Position numbers and translations under genes: made by a program | DNA from: Isochrysis galbana | Lineage: Eukaryota; Haptophyta; Isochrysidales; Isochrysidaceae | NCBI GenBank assembly: GCA_018136815.1 | Contig: CM030941.1 | Coordinates: forward strand, 1,983,582-2,047,581 | Direction: 5' to 3' | DNA length: 64,000 nt | Notes under the pieces: generated by a model | What the model was told of the DNA's origin: nothing | The model's database searches: none | What the model saw: only the letters and a program-made list of their open reading frames with translations | Shown here: in pieces, positions 1-8,292 of the stretch | How positions within the stretch are numbered: position 1 is the first letter of the stretch | How the letters are laid out: every line of letters begins with the position of its first letter

Positions 1-154
1 CGTCCGTCCAGGTGTGGTTAGTTTTTGCCCCGTTTGGTTTAGTTTGTGTGGTTTTGTACCCTCAGGCTTTTTGAGTCCTTGCGTTGTAGTCTCCCGTGTC
101 TACCTCGGACCTAAGAAGCTCTCATTCTCATTCTCTCTCTCTTCCACTAGCTAG

Positions 155-1362
155 AACTATCAGTAAACTGATAGGGTCATGGAGCGCGCGCCGCTCCCCT
201 CCTCCCCTGCCGCCACCCCCGCCGCGCCGGCCGAACGGGCCGCGACCACGGCCGCGCCACAGAAGCGCGCGCGAAGATCACCCAAGCCTGAACAGGTGAG
301 CACGAGCCACGGCCCGTGCCGCCTCCCGCAAGCCCCACACCACCAGGGCCAGCATGGCCACCATGGCCACACAGACAAGCCACCCCCTCCAGCCGCCAGT
401 AACCAGCCCCAAAGTGGGTCTGGGAGCCGACAGCACTCCTCCAAGCTCGAACCACGAACCAAGCGATTCCGGGTTTCCCGGGACGGGACCCCACCTGCCA
501 CCTGCCGCCTCTGTGCGCAAGATGATGAATCGTCCGTCCATATAGGGACGTGCCCAGCGCTAGATAGCGTGTTCGACACGATACACTACCTCACGGACGT
601 TTCGCCGGCCGACAGCCCCGGGACCAAAACGACAGCCGAGAAAGCCGTAGAAAGACTCTTCCTACTACCGAATTCTTCACCGTTACCCGCTAGGGAGACC
701 CTGTACCTATTGGCGTGGAGATACATACTCACCGACTTCTATCGAATACACTACGACAACGTCAAATTTAACAGCGATCACGTCGTTAGAAGGATGCTAG
801 AGAGATACACCACGTTGTGCCAAGCGGCGCTCTACGGAAACAACACAGACGCTTCGAGAAGAGCCAAAGCAGACATGGGCCGCCAGCCCAAGAAACGCAT
901 AGATGTCAACGAATTCCGTCCGATTTTTGAAACAAACGACGACAACGATTTAGTTCCAAGTAGTAAACTCGTAGCGGTACTAGAGCGCCTCAACATAAAA
1001 CACATAATACACCAGCAAAACAACAACGGACCCAGCGACCAGGGATAACAATAGGCGATATGCCTCCGCGGGAGGAACCCGATGGGGAAGGCCGAAAGGC
1101 AAGGCCCCCACACTGGGATGAGATGGACCCGAGACAGACGAATACAAATGCAAGAAGCCTGCCCCTCCCCTCCCCCAAGCGCCAAGCGCTAGGCCCAAAG
1201 TAGTGTACATGGGCCGACCCCCCAAAACCGAAGAAAAAGGAACGAGGGGGGGAGCGGGCGGGGGTGCAGTGGTAGAGGTATAGGCGATGGCGACGGTAGC
1301 GGGAGCGCGGGAGAGAGCGCGTCACTAGTAGCTTAGCGGGCATCTTCAAGAATGTTTTTTTT
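155..1362 (+). mobile_element. Internally deleted LINE (non-LTR retrotransposon), copy 1
   Basis: This short element has a LINE 5' end and a LINE 3' end but lacks endonuclease and reverse transcriptase. Its first bases (AACTATC, a short stem, then GATAGGGTCATGGAGCGCG) match the LINE 5' end at 36659. Its last ~600 bases match the LINE 3' end at 6880-7765, including the terminal TTCAAGAATG plus T-run. It is flanked by an exact 15-bp direct repeat, TCTCTTCCACTAGCT, at 138-152 and 1363-1377, read as a target-site duplication. The whole deleted unit was therefore inserted in one event, presumably by enzymes of a full-length relative. It sits inside what looks like the 5' leader of another element (1-137 continuing at 1378). 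Confidence 0.8.
179..1048 (+). CDS. Fusion ORF: LINE ORF1 N-terminus joined to ORF2 C-terminus
   Basis: An intact 289-residue ORF fills the deleted LINE. It starts with MERAP like the ORF1 at 36683 and continues through a Pro/Ala/basic and His-rich region. From about residue 105 it becomes the C-terminal tail of LINE ORF2. That tail opens with a C-x2-C-x8-H-x3-C zinc-knuckle-like motif (residues about 109-124), as is usual downstream of the RT in LINE ORF2 proteins, and then matches the partial copy at 6880-7454 closely. There is no endonuclease or polymerase domain. The reading frame is open across the deletion junction, which may be chance or may reflect a translated nucleic-acid-binding product. 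Whether it is expressed is unknown. Confidence 0.6.
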   Translation: MERAPLPSSPAATPAAPAERAATTAAPQKRARRSPKPEQVSTSHGPCRLPQAPHHQGQHGHHGHTDKPPPPAASNQPQSGSGSRQHSSKLEPRTKRFRVSRDGTPPATCRLCAQDDESSVHIGTCPALDSVFDTIHYLTDVSPADSPGTKTTAEKAVERLFLLPNSSPLPARETLYLLAWRYILTDFYRIHYDNVKFNSDHVVRRMLERYTTLCQAALYGNNTDASRRAKADMGRQPKKRIDVNEFRPIFETNDDNDLVPSSKLVAVLERLNIKHIIHQQNNNGPSDQG

Positions 1363-1461
1363 TCTCTTCCACTAGCTCGCTAGCTAGCCTCGTCCCTACT
1401 CTCCGACGCCACGCGTCGCAACCCTCCGACCGTAAGTCTACCTCATCGCTCGTAGCGCTCG

Positions 1462-1881
1462 ATGGCAGACACTGTCAGACCCGATTCTTACTATGACCTT
1501 TCAGACATCTTCCCGCCAGCAACAATCAACGAACCTTCCACGACCGCGTCAGCTGCCGGCTCGATCGAACGGCCCTCTGCCTATGAGCCTATAGTCATCG
1601 CGTGTTCGACAAGCACAAATTCAGCCTTGGCGCCTACGACCGCGCCCTCTCACAGTCCCGCTCCCCCTCTGTCCATGGGAGCAGCGGGAACCTCTTTTGG
1701 CCCACAAGGGGTCCACTTCGTCGGATCCGGCGGCTCCTCCGAGCTCCGAGCCTTGTGGCACCCCGCTGGCTATGTTGAAGGGAAAGCTTCTGCCCCCGTT
1801 AGTTTTTATGTACCTGATTGGTTTGGCGTCGGCGTTGGTGAGGGTTCGCGCATATCTTTGGAAGTCGCGTCCGAAGCTTAA
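1462..1881 (+). other. ORF1-like start of another retroelement, chimeric 3' half
   Basis: The first ~90 codons (Ser/Thr/Pro-rich, starting MADTVRPDS) are preceded by a pyrimidine-rich leader split by the copy-1 LINE insertion. They resemble the ORF1-type starts of other elements in the window in composition only. From about 1737 the ORF runs antisense to a reverse transcriptase, so its C-terminal half has no meaning of its own. I read it as a 5' element fragment fused head-on to an inverted fragment. Confidence 0.35.
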
Positions 1882-2325
1882 TTTTTCGAGCGCGAGATGG
1901 TAGAACCCCCAGTTCACTCTGTCGAAAGCCTTCTCCCAGTCCAGCGCTAACATAATCCCGGGTTCCCCCGTTTCGTCTAGGTACGCCTGCGTGAGTTGGA
2001 GAAGGTGTGTGGCCTCTCCTATGAGTCTTTTGGGGACGAATCCCAATTGGTCTGTGGATATTATGTGTCGTTTTAGTCTGTTTATTAGTATTTTGGCTAG
2101 GATTTTGTAGTCGCTTTGTAGCAATGTTATTGGCCTATAGTTTCTCGGGTCTCGCGTGTCGCCTTTTTTGTATAGAACTATAATGTCGCCCTCTCTCATG
2201 GATACGCTTAGCTGGCCCTCCGCTAGAGCGAGGTTCAAAACTCTCAGAAAGTCGCGTTTCACTAGTTCCGTGTAGCTTTTGTAGAATTCAGCCGGGAGAG
2301 CGTCCGGGCCTCTTGGAGGAGGAGT
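1737..2325 (-). pseudogene. LINE reverse transcriptase fragment (inverted)
   Basis: Read on the minus strand from about 2325, this encodes a classic non-LTR RT segment: a GPDALPAEFYK stretch, a YKKGDTRDPRNYRPITLL motif, the catalytic-core segment LDWEKAFDRVNW, and a GVPQGS motif where the fragment breaks off near 1737. The second catalytic block (FADD or YADD) is absent, so it cannot be active. At its low-coordinate end it joins a plus-strand ORF1-like piece at a GAGCTC microhomology. It could be the RT of the same LINE family whose ends are at 155, 6822 and 36659, but no overlap in this window allows a test. Confidence 0.8.
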
Positions 2326-2543
2326 ATGTCTACACCCGCCTTACGCGCTTGAGACAACGAGAATTTCGTTGTAGTGTCGAAAAGTCGCAAGGCACCGTTG
2401 TAGCCCGTAAGGGCACCACCATAAGAACGACCATAAGATTCATCGTAACAGCACCGTAAGATTAAGGAATGAACAGAGACAGAGGACGAGGTGACTGCTA
2501 GCGAAATCGGACAGGCACCCTGACAGCTTACGGAGGGGAATAG
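2326..2543. other. Unassigned spacer
   Basis: No ORF or RNA gene is recognised. It contains a few loose repeats of CACCGTAAG/ACCATAAG type (about 2390-2465), which may be the edge of a degraded element. Confidence 0.3.
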
Positions 2544-3005
2544 CTAACCCCTGACAGAAAGATGCCATCTATTGTTGCAAGCTTTGCTGATGCAAAGCAT
2601 CTCAATCTAGATGGCAAGCTTTGCTGATGTGGCCATCCATCTATGACCAAGCTTTTCGAGCGCCCAGCGCCCGAGCGCTGCTATAGGCGCGCGGCACGCG
2701 CAGCACATACGGACGGCGGTATAGCTCGCCGGCCGACTGTTGCTATCTCTAGCGAGAGGAGGCCCTCGAGGCGGGCGCCCATCGCAACGGTGAACGGGCG
2801 GGCAGGAGGCGGGAGGGGGGGGGAGGGGGAGGGATAGTGACCCAGAGCACTATTTTGGGAACAAGCTTTCTATCGAGCTTTGGTGGACTCCAAAATCGAC
2901 CATCTATCTATGGACCAAGCTTTTGAGCAAGCTTTGCTGTAAATATCACCCATCTTTGAAAACCAGCTATCCCTGATTCTCAACCATCTTTCTGTCAGGG
3001 GTTAG
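2544..3005. mobile_element. MITE-like foldback element, 21-bp perfect TIRs
   Basis: The ends are an exact 21-bp inverted repeat: 2544-2564 begins CTAACCCCTGACAG and 2985-3005 is its reverse complement. Direct copies of GAATAG flank it at 2538-2543 and 3006-3011, a candidate 6-bp target duplication. The 462-bp interior has no transposase and carries several internal copies of an AAGCTTTGCTG motif. The superfamily is not assigned. An ORF at 2643-2837 inside it is low-complexity and not considered a gene. Confidence 0.75.
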
Positions 3006-3011
3006 GAATAG

Positions 3012-3340
3012 CGCCTGGCGCCTGGGGGCTCGAGGACAGCCCCCCGATAGCTATCGGCGCCCGTCGTTTTCCCCCAATAGCTATTGGCGCCCGTCGTTTT
3101 CCCCCCAATAGCTATCGGGGGCCGCCTTTCGCCCCCGATAGCTATAGGTAGCTTGGGGGCCGACCTTAAAACGCGATAGCTCCCCGGGGGAGGTAAAGTC
3201 TCCCAATAGCTCTCGGGGGATTTTCTCGGTCCCCCGGTAGCTCTCGGTGGGGCTGTTGGCGATCGGGAGAAAATTTCCCCCGATAGCTCTCGGGGGCCCC
3301 CGATAGCTCCTGGGGGGCGTTGGCTCCTGGGGGGTAACAT
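3012..3340. repeat. Palindromic repeat cluster around CCCCGATAGCTATCGGGG
   Basis: About eight to ten degenerate units centred on GATAGCT(ATC) are strung together, several being perfect short palindromes (for example near 3045, 3078, 3108 and 3140). Later units change to GATAGCTCTCGGGG or GATAGCTCCTGGGG. The array is not a strict tandem repeat, as spacing varies. It starts directly at the right edge of the foldback element. Any ORF across it simply translates the repeat. Confidence 0.7.
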
Positions 3341-3589
3341 ATATTAGTTTTGAAGGTCATATCCATGTAGGTACGCACATGCATTGTGCTTCAAAACAGC
3401 TGCTCGTACAATAGGCCCCGTTTGTCGGGTCATAATCTTAAACTCGTGCGGGTTATGACGTGATGCTGCTGTGTGAAGCTCGCGGAGCTGCTGGTGTGTG
3501 AAGCTTGCGAACAACTCGCGGCTGCTTGCGGGCTCCAGTTGTTGTCATGCTATGTAGTAGGCTGGCAAAGTGTAGTCCCATCGCGCAGA
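3341..3589. other. Spacer downstream of the cupin gene
   Basis: This is the 3' flank of the minus-strand cupin gene. It contains a short direct repeat of a GTGTGAAGCT(C/T)GCG motif near 3470-3510. No other feature is seen. Confidence 0.3.
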
Positions 3590-4438
3590 TCAGTCGAGCA
3601 CGCCCGGAATTGCGAGGAATTTCGGCCCGTCCCGCTCGATCGGGAACTCGGCGTCGACTACCGAGGGCGGGATGCCCCCAACAATGTGCGGACAGACCCA
3701 CGAACTCCACGAGTCGCCGACTGGGGTGCTGCCGACAGGGAGCGCTTGCTCATCCCGCACGTGGATCCCACACTTGCGAAGGGCGGAGCGTGTCATACGG
3801 AGGCAGACCCAGGAGTGGGGATCCGACTGATAGAAGTGGTTGGCCGTCTCGATGAGCCGCGACGGCACGCCCGTGGCGTGCGTGTAGTGGCCGTCCTCCT
3901 CAAACGTGGCTGGAAAGTATGCTGCTGAGCTCTCCTTGGCGGCTTCCCATGAAGGCACCGGACACATATGATACAGCACCTCCGGCAGCGGCTCAATGGT
4001 CTGCTGTTGTATTTGCTTGTTCATTGAGCCAGCCACCTTGTGCAACTCGAGTAGCTTCTTCGACACTTCTGACTCGCGCGGTGTGCCGTCCTCACGAAGA
4101 CACCGGTCAGGACGGAAGGCCGGCAGGCAGACCGGGATATACTCGGTGCCAGCCTCGGGGAAGGAGGGCCGGAAGCGCTCGCCCTTGCCAATGAAGACGG
4201 TCTGTCCGGCCTTCACCTCGAGCGTCCCGCCCGAGTGCTCGAGCAGCAGCCTTCCCTTGGTGACTGCCATCCACTCGTCATACTGGAGCGTCAGCCATGG
4301 TTCGGCGGTCGGTGCCGAGATCTGGACGTGGGCGATCGAGATACGGTCGTCTTTGGAGGCGACATTTCCTGCGTACTCATCAATTGTGAATGAGTCGCCC
4401 TCGACCACGCGCTCCGCTCCACCCACGATGCTGGGCAT
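3590..4438 (-). CDS. Cupin (EutQ-like) and DUF952 two-domain protein
   Basis: The 282-residue protein starts at the ATG at 4438 (MPSIVGGAERVV). The ORF is open 40 codons further upstream, but that part is unconserved-looking and may be leader or intron. Residues about 50-115 form a cupin core resembling EutQ/ethanolamine-utilisation-type cupins: a YDEWMAV strand, a glycine turn, a VKAGQTVFIGKG strand and FRPSFPEAGTEYIPVCLPAF. Residues about 155-282 match the DUF952 pattern: a LYHMCPVPSWEAA start, an HYTHAT segment where the family has IHCS, and a C-terminal HIVGGIPPSVV...FPIERDGPKF stretch. Several cupin metal-ligand histidines are not evident, so a catalytic metal is doubtful. Substrate and function are unknown. 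The next gene upstream is on the same strand. Confidence 0.75.
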   Translation of the reverse strand: MPSIVGGAERVVEGDSFTIDEYAGNVASKDDRISIAHVQISAPTAEPWLTLQYDEWMAVTKGRLLLEHSGGTLEVKAGQTVFIGKGERFRPSFPEAGTEYIPVCLPAFRPDRCLREDGTPRESEVSKKLLELHKVAGSMNKQIQQQTIEPLPEVLYHMCPVPSWEAAKESSAAYFPATFEEDGHYTHATGVPSRLIETANHFYQSDPHSWVCLRMTRSALRKCGIHVRDEQALPVGSTPVGDSWSSWVCPHIVGGIPPSVVDAEFPIERDGPKFLAIPGVLD

Positions 4439-4581
4439 GCGCGCGAATCTGCGGACGCACCAGTCGCTGTCAGAGCGTCGAACTGGGCAGTGCCGAAGTT
4501 TCCGCGAAATAGCACGGCACCACGCCCATGCCGAGGGTGTTGTGCAACACCGCAACACCCTTGACCGTTGAGCCCTACGCC

Positions 4582-4965
4582 CTACTCGTAGATGTCGTCG
4601 GCCCTGGACGTGACATCATCCGGTTTCTCGTCGTCCTCCTCGTCGTCCTCCTCGTCGTCCTCCTCGTCTTCTTCGGCCCTCGAGCCCTCGCCCTCGCCAC
4701 GTGTCCCAGCCGCCCTTCCAGCGCGCGCAACAACGTCATCGTGGATCGTGGGTTCTGCGTCCTGCTGTCCTGCTGCTGTCTGCGACTTGCGCGCGATGAT
4801 GCGATGATATCCAGTGTTGGGGCAACAGCGCTCCAGCTTGTACCGATTTGGAGCTATCACTGGCGCCAGTAGCTGGTGCCAGCTATCGGTTGTCTGCCAG
4901 CTGCCAGCTGGCTCCAGATCTTTGGTGGGAAGAGCGGAAGAGCTAGAGCTAGAGTAGCTAGTCAT
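4582..4965 (-). CDS. Small protein with acidic C-terminus, unknown function
   Basis: This 127-residue ORF is on the same strand as the cupin gene. It has a Ser-rich start, a central Cys-containing segment (LERCCPNTGYHRII) that is the only part looking like folded protein, and a strongly acidic tail of (D/E)n runs near residues 98-115. The DNA of the tail is a (TCGTCCTCC)n trinucleotide-type repeat, so the acidic stretch could come from repeat expansion. It might be an upstream exon of the cupin gene or an independent gene. I do not recognise a family. Confidence 0.35.
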   Translation of the reverse strand: MTSYSSSSSSALPTKDLEPAGSWQTTDSWHQLLAPVIAPNRYKLERCCPNTGYHRIIARKSQTAAGQQDAEPTIHDDVVARAGRAAGTRGEGEGSRAEEDEEDDEEDDEEDDEKPDDVTSRADDIYE

Positions 4966-5282
4966 GCAAGCTAGCGGGCTTCCTAAGGGAAACGCGTCGC
5001 GGATGTATACTTGCGGTTACTTTCGGGATGAAAAATTGTGAGAAGTGTCACGAGAAGTTTGGGTAGTCCGCTACAAGATTCCTGCAAATTTGGCCGAGAA
5101 GTTTAGAGGCTGCATGCAACCTCAACCTCAGGTTTGGTTACGAACCTCAAGTTGCACCCTCTTTGGGCGAGTTTTGCTAGAAGTATTGATTGACCTGGCC
5201 CTAGTGGCGGGCGAGAGGGGGAAACCGGCCCTCTCGGGCGCGGGCACGGACTCCCCCTACCCGCAACATCTCCTGCGGCGCG

Positions 5283-5465
5283 TTGCGCCTGCGCGCGCTA
5301 TGGCCCCCAACCTGGGGGGTGCCTCGGGTGGAAGTGGAAGGCGCGCTATCTCAACCAATATGGCACAACCCACACATTCCCACCCCAGAGGTGCGCGCCC
5401 CATGGGCGCGCCTATGGGAAGCGTTACACACAAACGTAGTGCATAACGTGTTTAAGGTGGCAGTC
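5283..5465 (+). pseudogene. Possible LINE ORF2 fragment between RT and zinc knuckle
   Basis: The frame starting at 5283 reads WHNPHIPTPEVRAPWARLWEAL, a pattern like the post-RT region of LINE ORF2 proteins (W-x-N-P followed by spaced tryptophans). It ends where the older repeat with TGTCGCATTCGCGATCGACC begins. No other LINE motif is attached. The assignment rests on a short motif. The preceding 4966-5282 holds no recognisable feature. Confidence 0.35.
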
Positions 5466-5873
5466 GCACGAATGTCGCATTCGCGATCGACCTCGTCCGC
5501 GGCCTTTGACTTTACTCGTTAGTCGTTCTTTACTCGATAGGCGTTCTACGCGCCACTCGTCACTCGTAACTCATCACTCGCTCCTTGCCTGTTTGCGCCT
5601 CCTTGTGGCCCGTGCGTCCTGATTCCCAGGCCTGGTCCTTGTGCTTTGCGATCGCCTGGGTCCCTCCTTGCCGCGTTTTTCCCCCCCGCGCTCGTCCTCG
5701 TTTTCGTCGCAGGTGTTCGCCGTCGTGGGTTTTTCCCCAACGGTTAGCCTACCCCCCGCGCCCTTGTTGTCATCAGTGCACGGGAAGTCTTGTAGATTCC
5801 CTCCTTACTTCTACTAACTCTCCCCTCGTAACTGTAACTGTCGATCGCATCGGCTCTTCCGTCGTACCGTCGC

Positions 5874-6761
5874 CAGGGGCTGTGAATTAACGTTAATCTG
5901 GTGTTAATCACGCTGCATTAACAGCAATTTCGGCAGGTGTTCAACTTTGTTTAACACCGTTCTGAGGGACTGTTTATCCCCCTCTGCTTAACACCTCCGC
6001 CCGCGGACCATTCCACCAGAAGCGCGCCGCGCGCCGCGGCGCGCCAGGGCCTGCTGGCCGGCCGCTTGCTAGCGTCGGCCAGTACTCAATAGCAAGTAAC
6101 TTTAATCTACAGTCCCAACCCCCATCCCCATATAGCCATTATACATCATACATATATTGAGTAGCCTATGCTCCAGCGTTCTCAAATCTGGCAGCATATC
6201 GATCACGTAGACGCACGATGCACGAGCCACGAGCGCGCACGAACGAGCCGCACCGCACACAGCTCACCACACGGTGGTTGTGCCATCGAATTTCGTCGAA
6301 TGAGTCGCGCGAGCCCCCAAGACATGCGCTCGCACACACATGCGCTCGCACACCAATGCTCCCCCACACACTCACTTTCACTTTGATGAACGGTAACCAT
6401 AATCGGGAGGCGCGGTCGGGCGATGAGCGTAGCGGCCTTTGACTGAAGTCGAGGACAGCTCGCGATACTTCTTGAGGATGGCCATGACGGGCACGTCAAC
6501 ACACGATAGATCCTTTGCGCCGGCGTGCCAGAGCATCAGATTTCGCATATTCTGTTGGCCAAGGGAGTTGCGCTCAGAGGTCTTTAGGCTATAGGTAGGG
6601 CTAATTATGGCTATGTATAGACGGGGATCAAAGATCAAAGATGAAAGATTAATGGATTAACACTAGTGTTTAACACCCCTTTTGGAGCTCGATATTAACA
6701 CCTCCCTTAAATGCCTGTTCAACATGGAAATGGCCAGATTAACGTTAAATCACAGGCCCTG
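5874..6761. mobile_element. hAT-like non-autonomous DNA transposon, 888 bp
   Basis: The terminal inverted repeats are 28 bp with 26 matches: 5874-5901 begins CAGGGGCTGTGA and 6734-6761 reads as CAGGGCCTGTGA on the other strand. The 8-bp flanks are ACCGTCGC (5866-5873) and ACCATCGC (6762-6769), a one-mismatch target duplication. CAGGG termini plus 8-bp duplications are the hAT superfamily signature. The subterminal regions carry several TTAACACC motifs, possible transposase-binding repeats. There is no transposase ORF, so it depends on a relative elsewhere. A related homeless end lies at 43988. Confidence 0.8.
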
Positions 6762-6821
6762 ACCATCGCTCCCCTCCTGTCGCCCCGTCGCTCTCCTGTC
6801 GGCTTCTCTTCCTTGTTTTTC

Positions 6822-7765
6822 AGACCTATACATGCACTACAAACATATAACGCACCGTAGAATAGGCACATACATATAACCGATTCCCGAGCCGAGACCC
6901 CATCTGCCGCTTTTGCGCGCAAGAGAACGAATCGTCCGTCCATCTGGGGACCTGCCCAGCGCTAGACAACGTGTTCGACACTATCCACTACCTAACGGAC
7001 CCCACGCCGGCCGACAACCCCGCGCCCAACACGACAGCAGAAAAAGCCACAAAAAGACTCTTCATACTACCACAATCATCATCGCCGCCCTCAAGAGAGA
7101 TCTTATACCTATTAGCATGGAGATACATACTCACTGATTTCTACCGGCCGGATACACTACGACAACATCAAATTCAACAGCGACCACGTCGTCAGAAGAA
7201 TACTAGTGAGATACACCACGCTATGCAAAGCGGCGCTATACGGCAACAACACAAATGCATCGAGAAGAGCCAAAGCAGACATGGGTCGCCAACCCAAGAA
7301 ACGTATAGACGTCAACGAATTCCGCCCACTATTCGAAACAAACGACGACAATGAACTAGTCCCAAGTAGTAAACTCGTAACAGTACTAGAGCGCCTCAAC
7401 ATACAACACATAATACAACAAAAAAGCCACACCGGACCTAGCGACCAGGGATAACACCGGACCGAAGGAGGCAATATGCCTCCGCTCGAGGAATCCGATG
7501 GGGAAGGCCGAGAGGCCCGGCCCCCACACAGGGACGGTCTAGGCCCGAGATTAATGCAGAACAAATGCAAGAGGCCTGCCCCTACCCTCCCACAAACCCT
7601 AGGCCCAAAGTAGTGTACGTGGGCCGACCCCCCAAAACCGAAGAAAAAGGAACGAGGGGGGGAGCGGGCGGGGGAGTAGAGGTAGGGGTATAGGCGATGG
7701 CGTCGGGAACGCGAGAGAATGTGTGTCGTTAGTAGCTTCGCGGGCACCTTCAAGAATGTTTTATT
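6822..7765 (+). mobile_element. 5'-truncated LINE, copy 2
   Basis: This is a 3' LINE fragment flanked by an exact 18-bp direct repeat (TTCTCTTCCTTGTTTTTC at 6804-6821 and 7766-7783). It carries about 60 bases of unrelated sequence at the 5' end, then the ORF2 C-terminus, then the 3' untranslated region. That region shares GGGCCGACCCCCCAAAACCG and the terminal TTCAAGAATG T-run with copy 1. The paralogous stretch near 38365-38390 lacks the insertion, which supports insertion at this exact point. The tail is a T-run rather than poly-A. Confidence 0.85.
6880..7454 (+). pseudogene. LINE ORF2 C-terminal tail, frameshifted
   Basis: The fragment begins with the zinc-knuckle-like motif CRFCAQENESSVHLGTC and continues like copy 1 (FDTIHYLTD, LAWRYILTDFYR, ASRRAKADMGRQPKKRIDVNEFRP). 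The reading frame changes between about 7147 and 7206, where copy 1 reads through, so a short indel breaks it. The stop precedes the GGGATAACA that also ends copy 1. The fragment is non-functional. Confidence 0.8.
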
Positions 7766-8240
7766 TTCTCTTCCTTGTTTTTCCATTCCCCGTGTTTCCC
7801 CGTTTGAGTGGGGAAGGATACGTGAATGTGAGGGGAAGTGGGGTTAGGGTTGAGTGAGCGTGACAGCTTGTCCTTGGTAGTCGTTCTTTCGTTGCCATCG
7901 TTCGTTCTCGTTCGTCCGTTCTCGCCCTCGTCCCGTTCTCGCTCTCGCTACTCGTCAACAACACTCACTCTACAACACATCTCTCAACAACCGTCGTCCG
8001 CACTCACCCTCGCCCCGCTCTCGCCCTCGTTATGTCCGCTTCATCGCCTCGCTTTGCCTCTCCCAAGCCCGCCTCCCGCCTCCCTGCCCCTTCTGGAGGC
8101 GGGTGAGCCCGTCATGTCATGAGCCCGTCCCCTACCTCCGCCGTGCCTCTCGCCGCTTCCCTTCCGTCCCCTCCGTTCCCATCTGAGGTAGTGGTAACCT
8201 CGGATCCGTCAGGTGAAGAATCCAAACCGACACGTCCCGC

Positions 8241-8292
8241 GCCAGACCTGCCAATGGGGCTGAAAGGCCAGACCTGCCAATGGGGCTGAAAG
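8241..8292. repeat. 26-bp tandem duplication
   Basis: Two exact adjacent copies of a 26-bp unit, 8241-8266 and 8267-8292, the unit starting GCCAGACCTGCC. It lies just past the end of the older repeat. Confidence 0.85.

Larger units (their letters stand above)
5470..8230 (+). repeat. Older repeat (retroelement 5' region), interrupted by two insertions
   Basis: Three blocks (about 5470-5873, 6762-6821 and 7784-8230) line up in order with one continuous stretch at about 37940-38830. Shared landmarks are TGTCGCAT(T/C)CGCGATCGACC, a GATTCCCTCCTTA motif, CGCCCCGTCGCTCTC, TTCTCTTCC, pyrimidine-rich leader DNA and an ATG-ORF start MSA(S/P)S followed by text encoding AAPLAASLPS and a TCTGAGG(T/C)AGTGGTAACC block. 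I read it as the 5' region of an unidentified retroelement with an ORF1-like start (about 8032-8210, frame-broken here). A hAT-like element and a LINE 3' fragment separate the blocks. Confidence 0.6.
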
